A DNA stretch of 12,815 nucleotides from an uncultured Prevotella sp. (GCA_900770845.1 CAAGLS010000048.1:1-12815); one strand, 5' to 3'; shown: positions 1 to 5,804, counted from the first letter of the stretch. The notes: a model not told the origin generated them from the letters alone. Numbers and translations: made by a program.

Positions 1-73
1 AAGTCCTACAACACCTTATCCGCATCTTGAGCAAGGCTCAAGGCAGTCTTCTTCAAGCGTTGGACAACATGCA

Positions 74-155
74 TGGCAGTTGGCACGATATTCCGTGGCA
101 GCTGCCACGATAGTTCGTGGCAATTGGCACGATAGTTCGTTGCAGTTGCCACGAA
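74..155. repeat. 22-bp tandem array of dyads (iteron-like), about 3.6 copies
   Basis: Units start at 75, 97, 119 and (partial) 141, an exact 22-bp period. Each unit begins with an imperfect or perfect dyad of the form TGGCAnnTGCCA (74-85, 96-107, 118-129, 140-151; the second, TGGCAGCTGCCA, is a perfect palindrome), followed by a spacer close to CGATAGTTCG. Two helical turns between dyads would put every site on the same DNA face, as in operator or iteron arrays. No replication gene is nearby, so this is either a regulatory array or a drifting intergenic repeat. The repeat is seen directly; the role is not. Confidence 0.75.
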
Positions 156-307
156 ACCAAGGTAGACGGTTCTTCGAGCGTAGTTTGCCGGAATGAAGCC
201 CGCCCCTACCCAATGGGGACGCATTGGCAGAGAGGCTCCCATTGAAGCGGCTGGGAAGCGGCATACATGGGACAAAAGCCAAAAACCACCTTTTTTAACG
301 TTGAAAA

Positions 308-338
308 TTGCCACAGTAGATAAAAATAAGAAACTTTG
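308..338 (+). promoter_or_regulatory. Candidate Bacteroidetes promoter before the ketoacyl-synthase remnant
   Basis: A TTG at 308-310 and AAACTTTG at 331-338 are 20 bp apart. This matches the TTG-N20-TAnnTTTG pattern except for the first T of the -7 element. The -7 element is the left half of a perfect 16-bp palindrome, AAACTTTGCAAAGTTT (331-346), which could be an operator. A start near 345 would leave a leader of about 65 nt before the ATG at 410. The -7 mismatch makes this tentative. Confidence 0.4.
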
Positions 339-409
339 CAAAGTTTGCAGGCCGCCATCCCTCCGCACTCCAACAAGACGGCCGGAGGGGGCGGGCCGCC
401 AACCACATC

Positions 410-690
410 ATGGACAATCAACATCAATATATGTCAAGAAGAGTAGCAATCACCGGAATGGGCATCTGGTCGTGCCTCGGGACAGACTTGGACACCGTCA
501 GGGACGCCCTCTACAGCGGCAAGTCGGGCATCGGCCTGCAGAAGGAGCGGCTCGACTACGGCTACCGCTCCGGACTGACAGGCATCGTGCCGGAGCCGGA
601 AATCACCAAGAAGATGCTCGACCGCCACACCCGCGCCGGCATGTCGGAAGAGGCCCGCTATGCCTATATGGCCGGCCGCGACGCCCTCGC
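410..690 (+). pseudogene. Truncated beta-ketoacyl-ACP synthase, N-terminal remnant
   Basis: The protein opens with the typical N-terminus of the FabF/FabB thiolase fold, RRVAITGMGIWSCLGTDLD, then 'ALYSGKSGIGL' and a 'RYAYMAGRDALA' helix, as in condensing enzymes. Family members are about 400 residues and carry a Cys-His-His triad. Here homology ends after about 93 residues, the active-site Cys region is absent, and the frame stops at 706 after a few unrelated residues. Starts at 410 or 431 are possible; family members usually begin at the second (MSRRVAITGMG). The sequence that follows belongs to a different gene in another frame, so this is a deletion remnant. The Bacteroidetes context (see the next two entries) suggests an aryl-polyene/flexirubin-type cluster rather than primary fatty-acid synthesis. 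A functional product is unlikely. Confidence 0.8.
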
Positions 691-841
691 TGCGCGAGCT
701 CTATGAATGCCGTGTGGGCGGATACCCCAAGTTCCACAAGATGGACCCGCTCTGCAAACTGGGCTTCCTCGCCACTGAGCTGCTGCTCCAAACCGAGGGA
801 GAGGGGCGAAGAAAGGACTGCCAAGACCGCGCCGTAGTGCT
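688..841 (+). pseudogene. Internal fragment of a second ketoacyl-synthase-like protein
   Basis: In the third frame, about 50 residues read 'LRELYECRVGGYPKFHKMD' then 'PLCKLGFLATELLLQ' and 'DCQDRAVVL'. From memory this resembles the short ketoacyl-synthase-like proteins of Bacteroidetes aryl-polyene-type clusters, which carry a YPKFxKMDxLCKLGFLxxELLL segment followed by DRAVxLFNRSSSL. Here the match breaks off exactly after 'DRAVVL' and runs in frame into an oxidoreductase C-terminus. The N-terminal residues are missing as well: the previous gene remnant ends at about 690. It is therefore a fragment trapped between two deletion joints. The family assignment is moderate confidence; that it is a fragment is well supported by the abrupt changes in homology. 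Confidence 0.6.
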
Positions 842-1241
842 GTCGTATATGAACTATGAGGACGTGGCCCGATGGGCGGAGACGACTGTGGGAAAGCGGG
901 GCGAGGACTATGAGGACTTCAAGGAGCGCAAGGCGCAGAAGCTGCTCAAGGCCGTGGAGCGCGACTTCCCCGGCCTGGGCCAGGACATCGCGCGCCTCTA
1001 CACCGCCACTCCCCTCACCTATCGCGACTACACGGGCACCGAGCGGGGAAGCCTCTACGGCATCGCCAAGGACGCCCACTCCCTCGCCGCGAGCCGAATC
1101 CCCCAACGCTGGAAGATTCCCAATCTCCTGCAGACGGGTCAGAACATCAACTCCCACGGCATGTTGGGCGTTCTCGTGGGGGCCATCGTCACCTGCTCCG
1201 AACTCGTGCGTCCCGAAGACATCTACAAGGAGCTTCTATAG
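842..1241 (+). pseudogene. C-terminal remnant of a CrtI/retinol-saturase-like FAD oxidoreductase
   Basis: About 132 residues match the C-terminal end of the phytoene-desaturase/retinol-saturase-like NAD(P)/FAD oxidoreductases: 'SYMNYEDVARW', 'GKRGEDYEDFKERKA', 'FPGL', then 'YTATPLTYRDYTGTERGS', 'YGIAKD' and the FAD-contacting end 'IPNLLQTGQNINSHGMLGV' with 'GAIVTCSEL'. The family is about 500 residues, and its N-terminal GxGxxG Rossmann motif is absent, so the piece cannot bind FAD by itself. It is in frame with the preceding ketoacyl-synthase-like fragment, forming an open frame from 660 to 1241 that is a chimera. Such oxidoreductases occur beside aryl-polyene/flexirubin cluster genes in Bacteroidetes. 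It ends in TAG with its natural C-terminus. Confidence 0.8.
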
Positions 1242-1316
1242 CAGGGTGCTCAATACTATTTTGAAAGCAGCATTTCAGGCTAAGGATAATCCACAGCTAT
1301 AACAATTATGGATTTA

Positions 1317-1588
1317 GGCCGGTTCTAAAAATTAGGTGTAGAAACCAAGCCGATACGGATATATGTTGTTTCGGTCGTCTTATGCATCTATCGGTCTCAA
1401 AACGTCAAGTCTCATCGGTCGTGTAGCCCGCTACACTCCTTCTTCAACTTACGTTCCAGAGTCCCGATAGCTTGCAGAACCTTTTCGATAAGCCAAATGA
1501 GCAAAGCCAAGCTCGCATGAGCTCTGCCATGGCGAGAAAAGGTGGGCGCTGGGCCCAATACGCCTCGACCTAATTTTTAGAACCGACC
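1317..1588. mobile_element. MITE-like element A1 (272 bp) with inverted ends and TTTA duplication
   Basis: The ends are 21-bp inverted repeats (1317-1337 and 1568-1588) that differ at one position and share TTCTAAAAATTAGGT. TTTA flanks the element on both sides (1313-1316 and 1589-1592), consistent with a 4-bp target-site duplication. There is no transposase. The interior is palindromic with a central hairpin, GTGTAGC-CC-GCTACAC, at 1421-1436. The right half, inverted, recurs at 7150-7305. These are the hallmarks of a non-autonomous MITE; the mobilising transposase is not in this window. Confidence 0.8.
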
Positions 1589-1595
1589 TTTAGAC

Positions 1596-1758
1596 AAAAG
1601 CCAATAAAACCCTTTGTGCCAAGGACTCAGCCCTTTGCCGTCGGATCTTGGCACAGACACAAAGAAAAAACTTGAGAACAGACTGGCGCGAGGTGTCCGG
1701 GAGGTCAGCTGCCCCCTGCGGACACTTGCTGTGACGCAAGGGTATTACTGGTTTTTGG
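1596..1758. repeat. Palindromic intergenic repeat B1
   Basis: Imperfect inverted ends lie at 1596-1616 (AAAAGCCAATAAAACCCTTTG-like, with its complement at 1737-1758). Inside are two nested dyads: TGTGCCAAG...CTTGGCACA (about 1615-1655) and GTGTCCG (1693-1699) with CGGACAC (1719-1725). The block starting with a run of A, then CTTGAGAACAG, then TGGCGC and GTCCGGGAGGTC matches the interior of 6806-6860. It belongs to the same family as B2 and contains no coding frame with recognisable content. Confidence 0.6.
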
Positions 1759-1801
1759 CAGGATGAAATTATCATATTGCCCCCCACTTCGCAAGTTGTA
1801 G

Positions 1802-1856
1802 AAGCAAAAGGACAACGAAAAGCAGGTCAGGAATAATGAAAGCGAAGGGAGAAGAC
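1802..1856. repeat. 55-bp direct repeat R, copy 1 (3' end of toxin 1)
   Basis: Identical over 55 bp to 2448-2502. In this copy the last 30 bp (1827-1856) encode the final nine residues and the stop codon of the first YoeB-type toxin on the minus strand, and the rest is downstream sequence. The other copy lies outside any intact gene. Confidence 0.9.
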
Positions 1857-2093
1857 ATACACGTAAAGCATACCGTCGCCAACAGAATACACCAAACGGT
1901 GTTCTTTATTGATGCGCCGGCTCCACTTACCTCGCACACTCCCCCGCAGCGGTTCAGGCTTTCCTATGCCCGTGAAAGGGTGCTCCAGAATGTCGGCAAG
2001 CAATGCACTGATGCGAGCCATAATCTTTTTATCACCGACCTGTTTCCAATAGTCGCGGTCGCGGCGAGCCTGTTCGAGCAGTACTATTTCCAT
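1827..2093 (-). CDS. yoeB: YoeB/Txe-family mRNA-interferase toxin (toxin 1)
   Basis: Toxin of a type II toxin-antitoxin pair. Relatives cleave mRNA at the ribosome and are held inactive by the antitoxin. The 88 residues match the family length (about 85-90). Visible hallmarks: 'GKPEPLRG' (E48), 'GKWSRRINKEHRLVY' (R59-R60, H65, R66) and the C-terminal catalytic His-Tyr (H86, Y87), so the active site looks intact. Its start overlaps the antitoxin 1 gene by 10 bp, typical of coupled translation, and it is transcribed leftward from the antitoxin promoter near 2361-2388. The last nine codons and stop lie inside a 55-bp segment that is repeated behind the second toxin, marking one boundary of an exchanged module. 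Activity is inferred from residue conservation. Confidence 0.9.
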   Translation of the reverse strand: MEIVLLEQARRDRDYWKQVGDKKIMARISALLADILEHPFTGIGKPEPLRGSVRGKWSRRINKEHRLVYSVGDGMLYVYVFSLRFHYS

Positions 2094-2323
2094 AGTTCTT
2101 CGAGCTTCACGGTTTTCACGTTGCCACTGGCTATTTCCTCATCGCCCTTACGGAGAATCTCCATCATCTTTGGCGACGACATGATTTCTTCAGTCGCGTC
2201 CTTTTCCTCTGCCTTCCCAATGATTCGCTTCAAAGCCTTGACCGCCTTGCGCATCATGTTCTCATCGCCGGAAATGACGGCGAGCTGGCGGAAGAGTTCC
2301 TGATTGAGTTCCATGCTTGTCAT
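2084..2323 (-). CDS. Antitoxin 1, partner of toxin 1
   Basis: A 79-residue antitoxin just upstream of toxin 1 on the minus strand, overlapping it by 10 bp. Residues 1-44 ('MTSMELNQELFRQLAVISGD' onward, to 'EEKDAT') are the same as in antitoxin 2 except I35V, and are presumed to hold the dimerisation/DNA-binding part. Residues 45-79 ('EEIMSSPKMMEILRKGDEEI' to 'KLEELWK') are unique to this copy and resemble the toxin-neutralising tails of Bacteroidetes antitoxins paired with YoeB. The switch from shared to private sequence falls on the codon for T44. It probably represses its own promoter with the toxin as co-repressor, as is usual for the class. The specific fold (Phd/YefM-like or other) cannot be told from sequence alone. 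Confidence 0.85.
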   Translation of the reverse strand: MTSMELNQELFRQLAVISGDENMMRKAVKALKRIIGKAEEKDATEEIMSSPKMMEILRKGDEEIASGNVKTVKLEELWK

Positions 2324-2400
2324 AATCGTAAGACATTAAGTGTTGTTGAAATAAGCAGCACAAAGATAGCAAAAGTTTTGGTTTCAAACGAACAAAACAA
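2193..2400. repeat. 208-bp direct repeat L, copy 1 (antitoxin N-terminus plus promoter)
   Basis: Matches 2891-3098 with three differences that I can count (in the codons around residues 34-36 and at the base 13 nt before the start codon). It covers the promoter, the leader and the first 44 codons of the antitoxin. Weaker similarity continues about 20 bp further upstream of the promoter. Confidence 0.9.
2361..2388 (-). promoter_or_regulatory. Promoter of toxin-antitoxin pair 1
   Basis: On the minus strand TATCTTTG (2361-2368) matches the Bacteroidetes -7 element TAnnTTTG. A TTTG (2385-2388) lies 16 bp upstream, shorter than the usual 19-21 bp, and another TTTTG lies 24 bp upstream at 2393-2397. 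The predicted leader is about 30 nt. The sequence is identical to the promoter of pair 2. Confidence 0.6.
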
Positions 2401-2447
2401 GAAAAACAACTGCGCCTACCTGTTTTATCAGCTTTTCGTAGGCTATA

Positions 2448-2502
2448 AAGCAAAAGGACAACGAAAAGCAGGTCAGGAATAATGAAAGCGAAGGGAGAAG
2501 AC
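2448..2502. repeat. 55-bp direct repeat R, copy 2, containing a toxin-tail relic
   Basis: Identical to 1802-1856. Read on the minus strand, 2473-2502 still spells the last nine codons and the stop (VFSLRFHYS, TGA) of toxin 1, but the gene upstream of it is now toxin 2, whose own stop is at 2513-2515, ten bases before it. It is a non-functional relic of a replaced toxin gene. Confidence 0.85.
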
Positions 2503-2512
2503 GTACCAACGG

Positions 2513-2785
2513 CTACTTGTCATCGTAATGGCCGAATGCCGTCAGCACCACCACAACGACCTCCGTGGCATGAATGTCATACACAAGACGGTGTTTCTGC
2601 GTGATGCGACGGCTCCAGCGTCCAGCGCAACCTTTTAGCGGTTCGGGATGTCCTGTTCCGTTAGAAGGATGTTCGTAGAGTTCACCGATAAGCTGCAAGG
2701 CCTTTTTGTAAGCCTTTGGCTCGCTGTGCAACAAACGTTTGAGGTCTGAAATCGCTTGCTCCTTGAGTTGCACATCGTATCTCAT
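2513..2785 (-). CDS. yoeB: YoeB/Txe-family mRNA-interferase toxin (toxin 2)
   Basis: A 90-residue ribosome-dependent mRNase toxin of the YoeB/Txe group, distinct from toxin 1. Conserved positions are again present: 'GHPEPLKG' (E48), 'GRWSRRITQKHRLVY' (R59-R60, H65, R66) and 'FGHYDDK' at the end (H86, Y87). Outside these blocks the two toxins differ widely, so this is not a recent duplicate. Start ATG at 2783-2785 overlaps the antitoxin 2 stop by 4 bp (ATGA), implying translational coupling. Transcription is leftward from the promoter at 3059-3086; read-through into pair 1 is possible because no strong terminator is visible in 2400-2512. The relic tail of a toxin-1-type gene lies ten bases past its stop. 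Confidence 0.9.
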   Translation of the reverse strand: MRYDVQLKEQAISDLKRLLHSEPKAYKKALQLIGELYEHPSNGTGHPEPLKGCAGRWSRRITQKHRLVYDIHATEVVVVVLTAFGHYDDK

Positions 2786-3021
2786 AAGGCATGAATATAA
2801 TTGTCGATGTCCTCTACACTCGCAAATGACTTCGACTTGCCATGTGCAGCCTTCTCAACACGCGCCATGAAGTCTTCACGGCTCATAAGTGTCGCGTCCT
2901 TTTCCTCTGCCTTTCCAACGATTCGCTTCAAAGCCTTGACCGCCTTGCGCATCATGTTCTCATCGCCGGAAATGACGGCGAGCTGGCGGAAGAGTTCCTG
3001 ATTGAGTTCCATGCTTGTCAT
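2782..3021 (-). CDS. Antitoxin 2, partner of toxin 2
   Basis: 79 residues. Residues 1-44 are the same as antitoxin 1 apart from V35, and residues 45-79 ('LMSREDFMARVEKAAHGKSK' to 'DIDNYIHAL') are different. The 'LMSxEDFxARVEKA' pattern is common in Bacteroidetes RelB/Phd-like antitoxin tails. The tail should wrap its own toxin, so specificity is expected to be private, whereas the shared N-terminus and identical promoter predict a common operator and possible cross-repression or mixed dimers. This is inference from architecture. The gene overlaps toxin 2 by 4 bp. Confidence 0.85.
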   Translation of the reverse strand: MTSMELNQELFRQLAVISGDENMMRKAVKALKRIVGKAEEKDATLMSREDFMARVEKAAHGKSKSFASVEDIDNYIHAL

Positions 3022-3098
3022 AATCGTAAAACATTAAGTGTTGTTGAAATAAGCAGCACAAAGATAGCAAAAGTTTTGGTTTCAAACGAACAAAACAA
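2891..3098. repeat. 208-bp direct repeat L, copy 2
   Basis: Partner of 2193-2400 at a fixed offset of 698 bp, with three mismatches. The left border falls at the same antitoxin codon (T44). Similarity decays after about 3108. Confidence 0.9.
3059..3086 (-). promoter_or_regulatory. Promoter of toxin-antitoxin pair 2
   Basis: TATCTTTG at 3059-3066 on the minus strand with TTTG at 3083-3086 and TTTTG at 3091-3095. Identical to the pair 1 promoter, with a leader of about 30 nt before the ATG at 3021. Confidence 0.6.
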
Positions 3099-3108
3099 GG
3101 AAAATAAC

Positions 3109-3430
3109 GGCACACCCGTTTTTTTCTTCCAACCATCAAGGCAGTTGGCCTACATGATTCATGGCCATTGTTTTGCATTGGAGTTTCCATGAGTCGACAC
3201 GGAAGAACGGCAGAGATTGAGACGGAGATACCGAGCCTCACAGAAAGTTGGGCGATTTCTTGGCGATATGACGGTATTTGGCAGAATCACCTTCTAATTT
3301 TGCCACCACTTCCACCAAGCACTGGCCGGCGTGCCGCGCATGGCCAACTGCACCATGACGGCGCACGTAGAGCATGGACACCAAGTCTTGTGGACAAGGA
3401 AACAAAATAGTTGAACATTCAAATACTTAA
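3109..3430. other. Intergenic stretch between the toxin-antitoxin locus and the coiled-coil operon
   Basis: No gene can be supported. A minus-strand open frame of 45 codons (3238-3375) has ordinary codon use but no recognisable domain or promoter, and could be a gene tail left by decay. A TAATTTTG at 3295-3302 matches the -7 consensus on the plus strand but has no TTG at the right distance. The operon promoter presumably lies here but I cannot fix it. Confidence 0.4.
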
Positions 3431-3580
3431 ATGAAATCCATGTCGTTCATATCAAAGAAAACCTGTGTGAATATGCTGATATTCGCCGTGTATCTCATCT
3501 TAGTGTTGGCTCTGTGCTGGTTCTTCCAAGATCAGTTGGCAGATCCTCACAGATGGATAAGAATGCCACGAATCTTCTAA
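3431..3580 (+). CDS. Small single-span membrane peptide, possible leader gene of the coiled-coil operon
   Basis: A 49-residue frame starting at ATG 3431: a short basic N-terminus (MKSMSFISKK), a hydrophobic stretch at residues 14-32 (NMLIFAVYLILVLALCWFF) and a basic tail ending in 'RWIRMPRIF'. The profile suggests a one-span inner-membrane peptide, perhaps an uncleaved signal anchor. I recognise no family. It ends in TAA directly before a TTG in the same reading frame that stays open through the large coiled-coil gene, so it may be an independent small protein or the N-terminal anchor of that protein cut off by one nonsense codon. An A-rich leader precedes the start; no canonical Shine-Dalgarno is visible, which is normal in Bacteroidetes. 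Confidence 0.45.
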   Translation: MKSMSFISKKTCVNMLIFAVYLILVLALCWFFQDQLADPHRWIRMPRIF

Positions 3581-3604
3581 TTGGTAACTAAAAACGATGA
3601 TGAC

Positions 3605-5755
3605 ATGAACAAGAACGATTCTCAGAAAATTTATGAGGCAATCCGCGACATTGCGGCAAAGCTCTGCAAGGACGGCGAGACCTACCTGCGGGCTGACCTT
3701 GCCTACGAGTTGAAACAGTATGGTGTCCATGCCGACAGCATCGACGTGAGCCAACTGGCATTGGATGCCTACCGCTTCTTCAACAACGACAGCAACATCA
3801 AGCGGGCCTTTGTCACCAACGACAGCCGCAATCCGCTCATCGAGGAATACCAGATGACAGACTTGCTCGACAACGGCAAGACGGAGGATGCCATGGCAAT
3901 GGCCCAAAAGGAACTCGACAGAACCTCACATACGCTCGCAAGACTGCAGGACGACATCAACGTGAACATGCAGGTGGCTACGGTAAAGGCGGCCTCAGAC
4001 ATGATGGACAAGGTGACGGGCACAGGGGGCGTGAAAGCCGTGCGCACGGAAGCCTCCACGCTCTTCGACCGATACTCCAAAATGGTGGGCACCTACCACG
4101 AGGGCGAGGACACGGTGAGGCGCAACATCGCCGACTTCACCACGCTGCGCACCGACATCGAGGCCACCTACCAAGAGTATGCCACGCAGCTCATCGACAT
4201 CTATGGCGACCAGATCAAGGCCGTTGCGCCCAGTCTCTTCGACTTCAGTAAGGTGCAGTTTCTCGACGTTGACAGCATGTTGAAGCACACGGAATTGGAG
4301 TACAACCGCATCAGCGACACCTGCGCGGCGCTCATCGGCGAGATCTCCGACAGCTTCCAGACTTCCCTGCAAAGCAGCGTGGCAGCCTATCGGTCGGCGG
4401 GAAAGGACAACAAGACGCTTGGGCTGGCCATGGCCGGACTGGGCATGATCACCCACTACATGCAAGCCAGCGAGCGAACCAACCAACTGCGCTCCGACCT
4501 CACTACGTTCAAGACGAGCGTGAAGCGCGACACCACCCGCATCAAGGCTGACCTTGGACGCCTGTTGGTCATCTACAAGACGCTCAACGATGTGGTCATT
4601 CCCAAGGCAGACATCTATCTGCGCAATGCCTCCAAGCTCATGGCCTCGGATCTCAAGGCCATCACAGACTCCTTATATAATAATGTGGAGATCCAGCCGT
4701 TGGAGGAAGAGCGCAGGAGGCTGCTTGCCCGATTGAAGGCGTTGGATGGCGAAATCAACGACCACCTGCAGAACATCGATGTCTATCAGAGCCTCATCAG
4801 CGACCTCACGCAGACACTCGACTCAAAGGCTGCAAGCTACCGCGACGCCAAGGCGCGCAAACCGTCGAAGCCCTTCTTCCTGACCAACATCCTCACGTTT
4901 GGCCAGGCCAACAAGACCTACAGCCGCAACTACGCCGAGTGGGACGCGGTGTGCTATCCGCTTGTGCGTGAGTATGAGAGCAACCAGGTTGACCTCAAGC
5001 TCAACAGGGACGAACTGGCGTCGCACCAGAGCGACATGGGGGCCAAGCAACAGGAGCGCCATCTCGTCAGGCAGAAGCTCGACGAGGTGAACAAAGAGAT
5101 TCGCTCCAAGGTCAACGCCTCACCCGAGGTGCAGTTGAGGATGCTCCCCCACCTCCGCACCGTCATCGCCATGCTGCGGCTCGGACGCGAGATCATGGAG
5201 ACGAAACTCGACAAGCGGCTGACGGGTACGGTTGAGATTCCCGACTACAGCGAGACCGCCAAGTTGCCGGCTGACATCGAAAACAATCTCTCGCTGTTCA
5301 CCTCCACCCTTGCGGAGAATGTACATGCCGACCGTGGCACGGCGCTCGCCTTGCTTAATGGCGTGGACGACTATTGCGAAACAGAGGAGAAAGACCGCCG
5401 CTATTCAGAGGAAGACCTTGCGCAGGTTTCGGAAGCATCCGAACAGGTGCTGCAACAGGGTATCTCGCTGCTCGACAGTGCCATGAGATTGAAGACGCAG
5501 CAAATCAATGGCCAGTTGGCCGCTGCCGCCTTCGACGAGGCTTTTGACAAGATAGCCTCTGACTTCCGCAAGCAAATCAAGGCCATCGACAACAAGAGCG
5601 CATTCGTCAGGGAGGTCATGCGCCGCGCCAACCGCGCCAACAACGACGAGGAGCGCAAGCAGGCACTGCTCATGCTCAGCGAGCTGAGTGGACAGAGCCT
5701 TTCGGAGCAGGACTTCAAGGACTTCATCAACGGCAAGAAGCAAATCACATTATAA
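3605..5755 (+). CDS. Large coiled-coil protein of unknown function
   Basis: A 716-residue protein without a domain I recognise. An in-frame TTG at 3581 would add eight residues (VTKNDDD); I prefer ATG 3605 because 'MNKNDSQKIYEAIRDI' looks like a natural start. Residues 1-85 form a compact helical module ('TYLRADLAYELKQYG', 'AYRFFNND', 'AFVTND'). Long charged helices with heptad-like spacing follow (about 95-135, 165-205, 285-320, 365-415, 455-505, 605-695). One short hydrophobic helix lies at about 271-282 (TLGLAMAGLGMI), and an aromatic segment at about 419-454 ('KPFFLTNILTFGQANKTYS', 'YAEWDAVCYPLV'). There is no signal peptide, so it should be cytoplasmic or peripheral to the membrane. It is followed after 49 bp by the DUF4112 membrane gene, implying a shared transcript and perhaps a complex. 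A structural or membrane-remodelling role is possible; this is inference only. Confidence 0.85.
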   Translation: MNKNDSQKIYEAIRDIAAKLCKDGETYLRADLAYELKQYGVHADSIDVSQLALDAYRFFNNDSNIKRAFVTNDSRNPLIEEYQMTDLLDNGKTEDAMAMAQKELDRTSHTLARLQDDINVNMQVATVKAASDMMDKVTGTGGVKAVRTEASTLFDRYSKMVGTYHEGEDTVRRNIADFTTLRTDIEATYQEYATQLIDIYGDQIKAVAPSLFDFSKVQFLDVDSMLKHTELEYNRISDTCAALIGEISDSFQTSLQSSVAAYRSAGKDNKTLGLAMAGLGMITHYMQASERTNQLRSDLTTFKTSVKRDTTRIKADLGRLLVIYKTLNDVVIPKADIYLRNASKLMASDLKAITDSLYNNVEIQPLEEERRRLLARLKALDGEINDHLQNIDVYQSLISDLTQTLDSKAASYRDAKARKPSKPFFLTNILTFGQANKTYSRNYAEWDAVCYPLVREYESNQVDLKLNRDELASHQSDMGAKQQERHLVRQKLDEVNKEIRSKVNASPEVQLRMLPHLRTVIAMLRLGREIMETKLDKRLTGTVEIPDYSETAKLPADIENNLSLFTSTLAENVHADRGTALALLNGVDDYCETEEKDRRYSEEDLAQVSEASEQVLQQGISLLDSAMRLKTQQINGQLAAAAFDEAFDKIASDFRKQIKAIDNKSAFVREVMRRANRANNDEERKQALLMLSELSGQSLSEQDFKDFINGKKQITL

Positions 5756-5763
5756 ACCACATA

Positions 5764-5787
5764 AGGGCCAGTCTCCGGGCTGGCTCT
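5764..5787 (+). promoter_or_regulatory. Intercistronic stem-loop
   Basis: AGGGCCAG (5764-5771) pairs with CTGGCTCT (5780-5787) around an 8-nt loop; one position is a G/A-type mismatch or wobble. No T-run follows, so it is not an ordinary intrinsic terminator. It could stabilise the upstream mRNA segment or tune expression of the DUF4112 gene relative to the coiled-coil gene. Confidence 0.45.
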
Positions 5788-5804
5788 CAAATCCCTAACA
5801 AAAT

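Larger units (their letters stand above)
1..409. other. Left intergenic region without a supportable gene
   Basis: Apart from the 22-bp array and a candidate promoter I see no gene here. The open frames crossing 6-368 on the minus strand have no recognisable domain and partly consist of translated repeat. A short open stretch enters from the left edge in one frame and stops near 30, so the tail of an upstream gene cannot be excluded. Nothing identifiable lies in 160-300. Confidence 0.5.

Noticed and set aside
74..155. Possible CRISPR array in the 22-bp repeats
   Set aside because: The units are contiguous tandem repeats with no unique spacers, and no cas gene is present.
6..368. Minus-strand open frames at the left edge
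   Set aside because: No domain is recognisable, the frames translate the 22-bp array, and composition is unlike the neighbouring genes.
193..837. Plus-strand 214-residue open frame overlapping the ketoacyl-synthase remnants
   Set aside because: It is an Arg/Pro-rich shadow frame; the other two frames carry the recognisable ketoacyl-synthase segments.
3238..3375. Minus-strand 45-codon frame between the toxin-antitoxin locus and the coiled-coil operon
   Set aside because: Codon use is plausible, but there is no homology I recognise, no promoter and no neighbour; too short to claim as a gene.
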